A stretch of 53,038 nucleotides of DNA, from assembly GCA_947601495.1 (NCBI GenBank), contig CANQGE010000010.1, forward strand, positions 1 through 53,038, read 5' to 3'. This DNA is from an uncultured Clostridia bacterium (lineage in GTDB: Bacteria; Bacillota; Clostridia; TANB77; CAG-508). A program made the translations under genes and the position numbers. Of this stretch, positions 1 to 7,096 are shown one piece after another (the first letter of the stretch is position 1; every line of letters starts with the position of its first letter). The notes under the pieces were generated by a model. That model ran no database searches, had not been told where the DNA came from, and saw only the letters and a list, made by a program, of their open reading frames with translations.

Positions 1-108
1 TTTTAAAATTTTTGGTAGTTTAAAACTACCGCTTGGTTTCTCTTAAAGGATATTTATTGTTTACTTTTCAATGTACTCTTTTTTCTTGGTTCACATTTCC
101 TGTGAACA
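1..108 (-). ncRNA. Leader of a stable RNA operon (probably pre-16S rRNA leader), partial
   Basis: Read on the minus strand, the leader carries a 5' stem-loop (89-107), then ACATTGAAAAGTAAACAA (58-75), then AAACCAAG (32-39), then a near-perfect palindrome GGTAGT..ACTACC (14-30). A TTGAAAA block followed by AAACC(A/G)AG is the usual boxA/boxC-like arrangement of Firmicutes pre-rRNA leaders and spacers. The strong promoter and lack of an ORF agree. The rRNA itself is outside the window, so its identity is inferred. Confidence 0.6.
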
Positions 109-114
109 TTCATT

Positions 115-143
115 ATTTTAACACTCTTAAATTTAATTGTCAA
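115..143 (-). promoter_or_regulatory. Strong sigma-A promoter, probably of an rRNA operon leaving the window
   Basis: On the minus strand, TTGACA (138-143) and TAAAAT (115-120) are 17 bp apart, with TG one base ahead of the -10 (extended -10). A very A/T-rich tract lies upstream, like an UP element. The predicted transcript start near 108 is followed at once by a stem-loop (89-107, 7-bp arms). No protein gene follows before the window edge, so this drives something to the left of position 1. Confidence 0.8.
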
Positions 144-366
144 CACTTTTTTAAAAAATATTTTAAGTTATTTTTTAAATTTTTTTAAGCAACTAAAATT
201 ATCCTCAAATTGCTTTTATTTTGTAGCAAATTCTATAAGTAGTTCAATAATAATTTTAAGAAAATAAAATTTGAAAAACAGCATATAAAAAGTGATATTT
301 TATAAAAATACCACTTTTACCTTAACTTAATTTTTCATTTTCAAAATAATCTATTTCATTTTATAT
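144..366. other. Intergenic AT-rich stretch
   Basis: No ORF with a ribosome binding site was seen. The right part holds the terminator of the next gene (287-319). The left part is the A/T-rich upstream region of the rRNA-type promoter. Confidence 0.6.
287..319 (-). terminator. Rho-independent terminator of the 366-aa gene
   Basis: On the minus strand, AAAAGTGGTATTTT pairs with AAAATATCACTTTT around a 3-nt loop, with one G-T wobble or mismatch, and the 3' side runs into T-rich sequence. Confidence 0.6.
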
Positions 367-1467
367 TTATTTTACAGCATCTTCAAAACCTTTTCTTTTT
401 CGTGAATCTTTAGAGTCATCTTCTTTGCCATCTTTTCTTTTTTCAACAGCAGTTCTTCCTATTTCATATAATTGTGCTAAAGTTTCATTTCTGCAACCTT
501 TAAATTTATCTAAGCTCATACATAAAAAGCTATTAAATTCACTTATGTCAATAGGCTCTACTTTAAAGTTATCTAATTGACTCTCTAATCTTGAAAAATT
601 TCTAAAAAATTTCTCAGTTAAATTGTATTGAATTCTGTCTGTTTCTTCTTCTGTTTTAGCATTACTGTATCTGCCATATCTTCCAACTAAAAAGTCTGGT
701 GCTTTTATTGATTTTATGCCTGCTCCTTCAAGCATTCCCATAAAGATTCCTAAACTTGCTATAAAGCTTGGAGTTACTTCATTTCTATATTCTTTAACTC
801 CTGTGTTTACACCATTTATTGCTTTTTGCATTTTAGCTCCATATTCTTCATCGCTTGATGTTTCCATTCTTTGAATTCCATAAATATATGCAAGTTTCTC
901 TCCAAATCTATTTTGTGTAATTCCATATCTAATCCATGGCAAGTTATATATATGTTTTCCATCTGTAAGTGATAAATGCATAATATATGGCGTTTCAAAT
1001 CCATAGTCATCTTGACATCTTTGTGCCATAACCATACTTCCTCCAAAATTTCCAATTGGAGTTAATTCGTCAAATTCTGAAAAAGTTTGGTCTTTAATAA
1101 AATTTGTATATCTTAAAATAAATTTTTCTGGATTTTGGAAATCTGAAGCAGTTGCATTTTTCCATATATTAAATAAGAAATATCTATCTGTATGTCTATC
1201 ATCAAGTGTAGTTGATTTTATATCTGTGTATTTTATAGCATCTAAATATTTTTTCAAATTTCTTTCAAAAACATCTATGTCATTTATAATTATTTCTGGC
1301 ATATATTCTTCATGAATTCTTGGTACAATCGTAACTCTTTTTCCAGATCTTTGTACAAAAGCATGTCTATCTTCACCCTTGATTCCCTGTTCTCTAGCTT
1401 TTTCTTTATCTACTCCTAAGCTTTTTTTAAAATTGGTTATAACTTGTTCAGCTAAAACATTTTTCAT
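367..1467 (-). CDS. Uncharacterised soluble protein, 366 aa
   Basis: I do not recognise this family. The product has no signal peptide or membrane segment. It is rich in charged and aromatic residues, contains a glycine-rich stretch NFGGSMVMAQ near the middle, and ends in a strongly charged tail (KRKDGKEDD...SRKRKGF). The longest reading frame opens at 1551, but that position lies inside a consensus promoter: TTGAAT at 1546-1551 and TATAAT at 1523-1528 on the minus strand. The first ATG with a good ribosome binding site (AAAGGA) is at 1467, so I set the start there. It is a single-gene unit, with its own promoter upstream and a terminator at 287-319. A perfect Spo0A box core (TGTCGAA) lies about 27 bp upstream of the -35. 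Function unknown; conservation in related Clostridia would help. Confidence 0.75.
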   Translation of the reverse strand: MKNVLAEQVITNFKKSLGVDKEKAREQGIKGEDRHAFVQRSGKRVTIVPRIHEEYMPEIIINDIDVFERNLKKYLDAIKYTDIKSTTLDDRHTDRYFLFNIWKNATASDFQNPEKFILRYTNFIKDQTFSEFDELTPIGNFGGSMVMAQRCQDDYGFETPYIMHLSLTDGKHIYNLPWIRYGITQNRFGEKLAYIYGIQRMETSSDEEYGAKMQKAINGVNTGVKEYRNEVTPSFIASLGIFMGMLEGAGIKSIKAPDFLVGRYGRYSNAKTEEETDRIQYNLTEKFFRNFSRLESQLDNFKVEPIDISEFNSFLCMSLDKFKGCRNETLAQLYEIGRTAVEKRKDGKEDDSKDSRKRKGFEDAVK

Positions 1468-1522
1468 AAAATATTTATCCTTTCTTATAAAATTAGTAAA
1501 ATTTTTAGGTCTCTGTTTTTCC

Positions 1523-1551
1523 ATTATAACACAATTTCTCTCAAAATTCAA
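1523..1551 (-). promoter_or_regulatory. Sigma-A promoter of the 366-aa gene
   Basis: TTGAAT (1546-1551) and TATAAT (1523-1528) on the minus strand with exactly 17 bp between them. It overlaps the start of the longest reading frame, which shows that translation must begin downstream, at 1467. Confidence 0.8.
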
Positions 1552-1577
1552 CTCTAGATAGCATTATAAGAGTTTTT

Positions 1578-1584
1578 TGTCGAA
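1578..1584 (+). promoter_or_regulatory. Perfect Spo0A-box core (TGTCGAA)
   Basis: TGTCGAA lies in the short gap between the end of sdaA and the promoter of the 366-aa gene, 27 bp upstream of that -35. The motif is the known 0A-box core. About five chance occurrences would be expected in a window of this size and composition, so binding is only a suggestion. Confidence 0.35.
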
Positions 1585-1601
1585 TTTGATAAAATATTTT
1601 A

Positions 1602-2831
1602 TTATTCTTTCATATCTATATTATAGTATTTGTTCCTACAATATTTTTTTGCTAAGCCTCCTTCACTTGTCTCTCTATAGTGGCTTTGCAAGTCTTTTCC
1701 AGTTTCATACATTGTTTCAACTACAACATCAAAAGATACTTTTCTATCATCTGATAACATCATTGCTAAACTACTTGATTCTAATGCTCTCATTGCCCCA
1801 ATTGCATTTCTTTCTATACATGGAATTTGTACATATCCATATATTGGGTCACAAGTTAATCCTAAATGATGTTCCATTGCAATTTCTGATGCATTTTCAA
1901 TTTTTTTAATGCTTCCACCAAGCAAATATGTTGCGCCAGCTGATGCCATTGAACATGCTGTTCCTATTTCTGCTTGACAACCACATTCAGCACCACTTAT
2001 TGAAGCATTTGTTTTAACAAAATTTCCAATTACTCCTGCCACAGCTAACGCTTTTATAATTTTACTATCTTCAAAATTATATTTTTCCTTCATATAATAT
2101 AGTACTGCTGGTAATACTCCAGAAGCACCACATGTTGGAGCAGTAACTATAATTCCTCCACTTGCATTTTCTTCACTTGTTGCATAAGCATATGCACTTA
2201 CTAATCTATTTTGTTTTGTAACTTCATCTTCATTTTCAATATGTTTTTCAAATAATTTTTTTGCTCTTTTTTCTAAATGCAATTTTCCATGCATAATTCC
2301 TTCTGTTTTTAAACCTTTTTGAATAGTTTTTTGCATTGAATTCCAAACTTCTTGTAAATAATCATTTATTGAATCTCCTTCAACTTTGCAAACATAATCA
2401 TATAAATCGCAATTATTTTCTTCGCAATATTTTTCTATTTCACCAAAACTTTCTTCTTTATATATATTCTCAAATTCAAGTTCTTTTTTATTTTCTATTT
2501 GGAAAGTTCCACCACCTACCGAATAAACTCTCCATTTTGCAATTTCTTCATTATTTTTAATTGCAAAAATATCGAAAGTATTTGGGTGAACTTCACATTT
2601 ATAATCTGTGTCAAATATAATTTCTGTTTCATACTCTTTTAAAGTTTCTTCTATTATATAGTCTGTTAAATGTCCTTTACCTGTTAGGGCTAAAGAGCCA
2701 TATAATATTACTTTAAATTTATCTGCTTCTGGATATTTATTTTTAAAAATTTCAACAGCTCTCTTTGGTCCCATTGTATGTGAACTTGATGGTCCATTTC
2801 CTATTTTATATAATTCTTTTAAAGATTGCAT
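1602..2831 (-). CDS. sdaA: L-serine ammonia-lyase (serine dehydratase), iron-sulfur, single chain
   Basis: Converts L-serine to pyruvate and ammonia in the cytoplasm using a [4Fe-4S] cluster. The N-terminal part carries the SdaA beta-domain signature GNGPSSSHTMGPKRA. The C-terminal half is the alpha domain, with PTCGASGVLPAVLYY, GAECGCQAEIGTACSMASAG and LTCDPIYGYVQIPC; these cysteines include the cluster ligands. At 409 aa it is the fused single-polypeptide form, slightly shorter than the E. coli enzyme (about 454 aa), rather than the split SdaAA/SdaAB of Bacillus. It starts 37 nt behind deoD with AGGA ahead of the ATG and no terminator between, so the two are probably cotranscribed as nucleoside and amino-acid salvage genes yielding carbon and ammonia. 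Anaerobes commonly ferment serine this way. Confidence 0.93.
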   Translation of the reverse strand: MQSLKELYKIGNGPSSSHTMGPKRAVEIFKNKYPEADKFKVILYGSLALTGKGHLTDYIIEETLKEYETEIIFDTDYKCEVHPNTFDIFAIKNNEEIAKWRVYSVGGGTFQIENKKELEFENIYKEESFGEIEKYCEENNCDLYDYVCKVEGDSINDYLQEVWNSMQKTIQKGLKTEGIMHGKLHLEKRAKKLFEKHIENEDEVTKQNRLVSAYAYATSEENASGGIIVTAPTCGASGVLPAVLYYMKEKYNFEDSKIIKALAVAGVIGNFVKTNASISGAECGCQAEIGTACSMASAGATYLLGGSIKKIENASEIAMEHHLGLTCDPIYGYVQIPCIERNAIGAMRALESSSLAMMLSDDRKVSFDVVVETMYETGKDLQSHYRETSEGGLAKKYCRNKYYNIDMKE

Positions 2832-2868
2832 ATTTTTTTCCTAGAATATTTAATATTCTTTTCTCCTT

Positions 2869-3588
2869 TTATAATTTTAAAGTTGTTTCTAATGCTAATT
2901 TTATCATTTCATTCATTGAATTTTGTCTTTGCTCTGCAGTTAATTCTTCACTTGTACATAAAGAATCTGAAACTGTTAATAAGCAAGCTGCATTTTTTCC
3001 CAAATGCTTTGCTGTGAAAAATAATGCAAAACTTTCCATTTCTGAACCCATTAAATTATATTCTTTTGGAAGTCTATTTAAAAATTGTTGAGGGTCATCT
3101 AAGTATGGATCAAAACATTCTGTACATGCCATATTTCCCTTTACATATTTTTGATTTAACTCTTTTGCTGTTTCTTCTATTTTTTCATTTAAATAAGAAG
3201 ATGATTGAACCATATGACTTTCAGTTCCTGTCATATTTTTTGCAAAATTTCCTTCTGTATATGCATTATCTACTAAAACTATATCTAAAACTTTTAAATA
3301 ATCTACATGTCCTCCGCAAGAACCTATTCTAATAATGTTTTCTACTCCGTAAAATTTATATAATTCATAAGAATAAATTCCTATACTTGGCATTCCCATT
3401 CCAGATGCCATTACTGTTATTTCTTTTCCTTTATATTTTCCTGTAAAAGCATACATACTTCTTACGCTATTTACTAACTTATAATCTTCTAAAAAGTTTT
3501 CTGCAATATATTTTGCTCTCATTGGGTCTCCTGGCATTAAAACCGTTTTTGCTATTTCTCCTAACTTTGCTTCATTATGAACTGCCAT
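2869..3588 (-). CDS. deoD: Purine-nucleoside phosphorylase, DeoD type
   Basis: Phosphorolyses purine (deoxy)nucleosides to the free base and (deoxy)ribose-1-phosphate in the cytoplasm. It has the hexameric (PNP/UDP family) layout: MPGDPMRAKYIAE near residue 20 (phosphate site), ASGMGMPSIGIYSYEL, RIGSCGG, and MGSEMESFALF (ribose/base site with the conserved MEmE-like glutamates), then TVSDSLCTSEELT. The 239-aa length is typical. The start has a strong AGGAGG ribosome binding site. The gene heads a unit with sdaA and has its own promoter at 3621-3649. Structured repeat copy 1 lies just upstream of that promoter. Confidence 0.95.
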   Translation of the reverse strand: MAVHNEAKLGEIAKTVLMPGDPMRAKYIAENFLEDYKLVNSVRSMYAFTGKYKGKEITVMASGMGMPSIGIYSYELYKFYGVENIIRIGSCGGHVDYLKVLDIVLVDNAYTEGNFAKNMTGTESHMVQSSSYLNEKIEETAKELNQKYVKGNMACTECFDPYLDDPQQFLNRLPKEYNLMGSEMESFALFFTAKHLGKNAACLLTVSDSLCTSEELTAEQRQNSMNEMIKLALETTLKL

Positions 3589-3620
3589 ATTTAAAACCTC
3601 CTTACATTAATTTCAAATTG

Positions 3621-3649
3621 ATTATAACATGCAAGTTTTAGTATTGCAA
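3621..3649 (-). promoter_or_regulatory. Promoter of deoD-sdaA
   Basis: TTGCAA (3644-3649), 17-bp spacer, TATAAT (3621-3626) on the minus strand, with TG one base before the -10 (extended -10). It lies 33 bp upstream of the deoD ATG. Confidence 0.8.
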
Positions 3650-3732
3650 ACTATAATTATTAACTAGTGATTTATAATTTTTTATTGTTAAATAAATTTT
3701 TTATTAGCTAATAAATTTTTTCTTCTAATAAA

Positions 3733-3900
3733 TATTTTACTGTTATGCTTATATATTGTTTTATTTCATGACTTGGCGAAAGCAATCTTCTTTTTTAAAA
3801 ATAATCAAAATGAAGATTGCTCCAATCGCCCTCCGCTTACGCTTCGGTTGGTCGCTTACGCGTCATTCATAAAACAATATATAATCATAGCAGTAAAATA
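3733..3900. repeat. Structured palindromic repeat element, copy 1 (~168 bp)
   Basis: The left arm (3733-3772) and right arm (3862-3900) are inverted repeats pairing at about 35 of 39 positions. Between them lies a GC-rich core. The core contains a perfect 10-bp stem, AGCAATCTTC (3781-3790) with GAAGATTGCT (3812-3821), and then CGCTTACGCTTCGGTTGG followed by TCGCTTACGCG. The same core recurs at 41191-41280, but with arms of different sequence that pair with each other. The element lies between the spo0A terminator and the deoD promoter, so it is outside both transcription units. It could be a MITE/REP-like mobile repeat, a DNA cruciform site or a structured RNA. Confidence 0.85.
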
Positions 3901-4035
3901 CTGTACAAATTATAGATTATAATTTATAATTCGTAAATCACAACTTACAATTCACAGCCTATAATTTATAAGTCATAAATTACTGCTTACAACTCACAGT
4001 TTATAATTTACAAGTTACAACTTCTTATAAAATTA
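3901..4035. repeat. Degenerate ~40-bp direct repeats
   Basis: Two adjacent imperfect units begin CTTACAATTCACAG and CTTACAACTCACAG, each followed by a TATAATTTATAA-like stretch and about 40 bp apart. A weaker third unit precedes them. No ORF is present. The stretch lies directly beside structured repeat copy 1. Confidence 0.5.
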
Positions 4036-4038
4036 AAT

Positions 4039-4079
4039 AATGAACTCAAAATACTAATCTCTAGCATTTCAAGTTCATT
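4039..4079 (-). terminator. Terminator downstream of spo0A
   Basis: AATGAACT and AGTTCATT are the ends of a long imperfect stem-loop starting just after the spo0A stop. On the minus strand it is followed by ATTTAATTTT. Confidence 0.6.
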
Positions 4080-4089
4080 TTAAATTTAC

Positions 4090-4905
4090 TTATGCTGTTT
4101 TTAAATCTAAACGTAGCTTATCTGCTATCATTGCTATAAATTCTGAATTTGTTGGCTTGCCTTTATTAGAATTTACAGTATATCCAAATATGCTTTCAAC
4201 AGTTTCTATTTGTCCTCTATTCCATGCCACTTCTATAGCATGTCTAATTGCACGTTCAACTCTTGAAGGTGTTGTTTTATATTTCTTAGCTAAATCTGGA
4301 TAAAGTTGTTTAGTTATTTGATTAATAACTTCAATATTATTTACTACCATCATTATTCCATCTCTTAAATATTGATATCCTTTTATATGTGCTGGAACTC
4401 CGATTTCATGAATGATGTTTGTAACTTTTATTTCTAAAATTTCTTCTTTTGTAGCTTGATTATTAATATTTATATAATTTGGTTTTATATCTTTTATAAC
4501 TACTGGTTTGTTTAATTGTTTAGGTTGTGGAACATTAACTAACTCTCTTATTCTTTTCATTAAAACATCCATCTTAAAAGGTTTTAGAATATAATATTGT
4601 GCTCCTAAATTTATAGCTTGTGTTGTAACTGTGTCTTGTCCAACAGCTGATAACATAATGCAAATAGGCAATTCAACATTTGAAGATATTAGCTTTTCTA
4701 AAACTCCCAATCCATCTAAATGTGGCATAATAACATCTAATAATACCACTTGTGGTCTTTCCATTATTATTTTATTATAGGCCTCTTGCCCATCTTTAGC
4801 TGTTGCAACTATTTCTACATCTTCTTGTGTATTAAAATATGTAATTAATGTAGAAACAAATTCTAAATTGTCATCTGCTATAAGAATTTTGATTTTTTCG
4901 TTCAA
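4090..4905 (-). CDS. spo0A: Stage 0 sporulation response regulator Spo0A
   Basis: Master regulator of sporulation entry; its phosphorylated dimer binds 0A boxes (TGTCGAA). Residues 1-125 form a receiver domain: ILIADDN (acidic pocket), phospho-acceptor Asp in [13 protein letters not shown], then the conserved Lys in ILKPF. The C-terminal Spo0A-type DNA-binding domain is very typical: [16 protein letters not shown], the recognition region [21 protein letters not shown], and [13 protein letters not shown]-like residues near the end. At 271 aa it is full length. The start codon is TTG, set by an excellent AAGGAGGG site six bases upstream; no ATG is available. A perfect 0A box lies at 5028-5034, suggesting autoregulation. 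The usual neighbour spoIVB is not beside it. Its presence implies an endospore-forming lineage. Confidence 0.97.
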   Translation of the reverse strand: MNEKIKILIADDNLEFVSTLITYFNTQEDVEIVATAKDGQEAYNKIIMERPQVVLLDVIMPHLDGLGVLEKLISSNVELPICIMLSAVGQDTVTTQAINLGAQYYILKPFKMDVLMKRIRELVNVPQPKQLNKPVVIKDIKPNYININNQATKEEILEIKVTNIIHEIGVPAHIKGYQYLRDGIMMVVNNIEVINQITKQLYPDLAKKYKTTPSRVERAIRHAIEVAWNRGQIETVESIFGYTVNSNKGKPTNSEFIAMIADKLRLDLKTA

Positions 4906-4949
4906 AATTTTCCCTCCTTAAAAAATTTCTGTAAATATTTACAAAACGA

Positions 4950-4978
4950 ATTATATTATTTAAAATTTTTTAATGCAA
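4950..4978 (-). promoter_or_regulatory. Sigma-A promoter of spo0A
   Basis: TTGCAT (4973-4978), 17 bp, TATAAT (4950-4955) on the minus strand, 45 bp before the TTG start. I could not find a convincing sigma-H promoter. Confidence 0.75.
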
Positions 4979-5027
4979 CGATTTTTGTTCATTTTAGAAA
5001 AGTTTCGAACATCATCATTCTACAAAA

Positions 5028-5034
5028 TTCGACA
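5028..5034 (-). promoter_or_regulatory. 0A box upstream of spo0A
   Basis: TGTCGAA on the minus strand, about 50 bp upstream of the spo0A -35. This is the consensus Spo0A binding core at a position suitable for autoregulation, which is known for spo0A in other Firmicutes. Confidence 0.55.
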
Positions 5035-5056
5035 AACATTTTTCACAAAAAAATAA

Positions 5057-5094
5057 ATATGATATTTAAATATTGTAATTTTAAATATCATATT
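5057..5094 (-). terminator. Terminator downstream of yigZ
   Basis: AATATGATATTTAA and TTAAATATCATATT form a 14-bp perfect stem. On the minus strand it is followed by a T-rich tract (TATTTTTTTG). Confidence 0.7.
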
Positions 5095-5114
5095 ATTTTA
5101 CAAAAAATGACAAC

Positions 5115-5738
5115 TTATAAATTTCTATTTATATATTTTTCTTTTACTATAGTTATATTTTTTATTTCAAAATTTAAATCTTGTTTAGTTTTAATTTTTT
5201 CAAGTTCTTCTTTTGGTATATCTACTATGCAATCTATATTTTCATTATATTCTGCTTCTATAAAATCTATATTTTGTTGTTTTAAATAATATTTAAATTT
5301 ATCTAAATCTTGATATGATATTGTTATTTTTGCTCTTACTCCTAGCTCTTTTAAAACTTCTCCTGCTTCCTTTAAAGCCTCTTTAAAAGACAATGTATAT
5401 GCTCTAACTAATCCCCCTGTACCTAAAAGTATTCCTCCAAAGTATCTAGTAACTACTACTAACACATTATATAGTTTTTGAGAATTAATTATATTAAGCA
5501 TTGGACTTCCTGCTGTTCCAGATGGTTCGCCATCATCACTAAAACGATTTATTTCTCCCTCTTCTGAAAAAATACTATATGCAAAACAATTGTGTTTAGC
5601 ATCATAATATTTTCTTTTCACTTCTTTTATTTTTTCTTCAGCTTCTTGCACGCTTTCAACATAAAAAACATTTGCTATAAACTTTGATTTTTTCTCTATT
5701 ATTTCAGCAGAGCTATTCTGAGAAATACTTTTAAACAT
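5115..5738 (-). CDS. yigZ: YigZ/IMPACT family protein
   Basis: Conserved cytoplasmic protein of the UPF0029/IMPACT family; family members are linked to translation, but no firm enzymatic role is established. The N-terminal UPF0029 domain has the hallmark segments EKKSKFIA, DAKHNCFAY, SDDGEPSGTAGSPML and VVVTRYFGGILLGTGGLVRAY; the C-terminal part is the smaller DUF1949-type ferredoxin-like fold. Its 207 aa match the family. The ATG has only a weak ribosome binding site. An AAGGAAGG site lies about 40 nt further upstream, separated from the ATG by a small stem-loop (about 5751-5776). It is the last gene before the terminator at 5057-5094, about 100 nt behind the HI0933-family gene. Confidence 0.9.
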   Translation of the reverse strand: MFKSISQNSSAEIIEKKSKFIANVFYVESVQEAEEKIKEVKRKYYDAKHNCFAYSIFSEEGEINRFSDDGEPSGTAGSPMLNIINSQKLYNVLVVVTRYFGGILLGTGGLVRAYTLSFKEALKEAGEVLKELGVRAKITISYQDLDKFKYYLKQQNIDFIEAEYNENIDCIVDIPKEELEKIKTKQDLNFEIKNITIVKEKYINRNL

Positions 5739-5839
5739 AATTTTCTAGTTTAATCAACCATATAAAAGCTGATTAATCCTTCCTTTTAATCTTTTTAATT
5801 TCTTATTGGGTTTGAAATTAATTAATAATTTATTAAAGT

Positions 5840-7096
5840 CTAATTAATTTGAAGTCCAGCAGTATATCCAGTAGAATAAGCTATTTGCAAATTAAATCCA
5901 CCAGTATATGCATCTATATCTATAATTTCTCCTGCAAAATATAATCCTTTCACTAACTTTGATTCCATAGTTTTAGGATTTATTTCTTTTGTAGATATTC
6001 CACCTGCTGTTACTATTGCCTCTTCAACAGGTCTAAAACCTTCTATGTTTATTTCAAAATTTTTAAGTAAATTAATTAAATTTTGTCTCTCACCTTTTGT
6101 AATTTCATTTACTTTTTTATTTGGATTTATTTTAGATAGTTCAATAATTGGATTTATCATTTTCTTTGGCAATAATTTATCTAAGCTATTTTTGAATTCT
6201 TTATTTTTAAATTCTTCAAAATCTCTTATTATTCTTTTGTCTAATTCTTCAGGTAGCAGAGCTGGTTTTAAATCTATAATTAATTTAATTTTGTTTTCTA
6301 ATAAAAGTCTATTAACATCCCTATATCTTAAAAGATGAGCTGAACTGCTTAATACTGTGGGGCCACTTACTCCAAAATGTGTAAATAGTAATTCTCCAAA
6401 ATCTTCATATATTTTTTTATTCTTTTCTGTATCTTTTATTACCATTTTAATATTCTTAAGCGATAAACCTTGTAAACTTTGACACAAGTATTTATCTGCT
6501 ATTAATGGAACTAAAGAGCCTTTTATGCTTTCTATGGTGTGTCCTAAATTTTTTGCCATTTTATATCCATCTCCTGTAGAACCAGTAAGTGGATAGCTTT
6601 TTCCACCAGTTGCTAATATTATTTTATCTGCTTCTAATTTTTCTCCAGATAGTAATAAAACTCCTTTTGCAGTGTCATTTTGAACAAGTATTTTTTCTAC
6701 TTTCTCGTTAAGTTTTATTTCGATATTTTTATATTTTTTAAGTTCTTTAATAAAGCAATTTAAAACATCTTGTGCTCTATCGGTAACTGGAAATATTCTG
6801 TTTCCTCTCTCTTCTTTTACTTTAAGTCCATTGCTTTCTATTAAATTTATAATATCTTTATTAGTAAAATTTTGAAAAGCACTATATAAAAACTTTCCAT
6901 TACCAGGAACATTTTTTATAAAATCATTAATATCTAATGAGCTTGTGATATTGCATCTGCCTTTTCCTGTAATTAAAAGTTTTTTTCCTAATATATTGTT
7001 TTTTTCAATTAATATTATTTCATTTTTTCCATTTTTAGCTGAAGAAACTGCTGACATTATTCCAGCAGGTCCTCCACCAATTATTATTATTTTCAT
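5840..7096 (-). CDS. HI0933/BaiN-family flavoprotein (NAD(P)/FAD-dependent oxidoreductase)
   Basis: Predicted FAD-binding oxidoreductase of the YhiN/HI0933/BaiN family. Some members reduce bile-acid intermediates; most have no proven substrate. Visible motifs are the N-terminal Rossmann dinucleotide site IIIGGGPAGIMSA (residues 3-15), GKGRCNIT near 45, ATGGKSYPLTGSTGDGY in the middle (the family signature), and the C-terminal FAD-contact region LYFAGEIIDIDAYTGGFNLQ. The 418-aa length is normal. Its ATG overlaps the stop codon of the WG-repeat gene by one base (TAATG), with AAGGA upstream, so the two are translationally coupled. The substrate is not predictable from sequence. Confidence 0.9.
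   Translation of the reverse strand: MKIIIIGGGPAGIMSAVSSAKNGKNEIILIEKNNILGKKLLITGKGRCNITSSLDINDFIKNVPGNGKFLYSAFQNFTNKDIINLIESNGLKVKEERGNRIFPVTDRAQDVLNCFIKELKKYKNIEIKLNEKVEKILVQNDTAKGVLLLSGEKLEADKIILATGGKSYPLTGSTGDGYKMAKNLGHTIESIKGSLVPLIADKYLCQSLQGLSLKNIKMVIKDTEKNKKIYEDFGELLFTHFGVSGPTVLSSSAHLLRYRDVNRLLLENKIKLIIDLKPALLPEELDKRIIRDFEEFKNKEFKNSLDKLLPKKMINPIIELSKINPNKKVNEITKGERQNLINLLKNFEINIEGFRPVEEAIVTAGGISTKEINPKTMESKLVKGLYFAGEIIDIDAYTGGFNLQIAYSTGYTAGLQIN

Noticed and set aside
3589-3732. Purine riboswitch upstream of deoD
   Set aside because: The deoD promoter lies only about 33 bp before the ATG, leaving no room for an aptamer in the transcript.
3733-3900. Structured repeat as a terminator of spo0A
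   Set aside because: spo0A already has a stem-loop at 4039-4079; the element is too long, lacks a T tract after the outer stem, and recurs at an unrelated locus with the same core.
3901-4035. Possible CRISPR array
   Set aside because: Units are degenerate, AT-rich, not separated by unique spacers of constant length, and no cas gene is in the window.
6045-6338. Plus-strand ORF inside the HI0933-family gene
   Set aside because: Antisense shadow: hydrophobic low-complexity translation, no ribosome binding site, and the minus frame is a clear protein family. The same reasoning was applied to the other antisense ORFs in smc, rng, the AAA gene and the WG-repeat gene.
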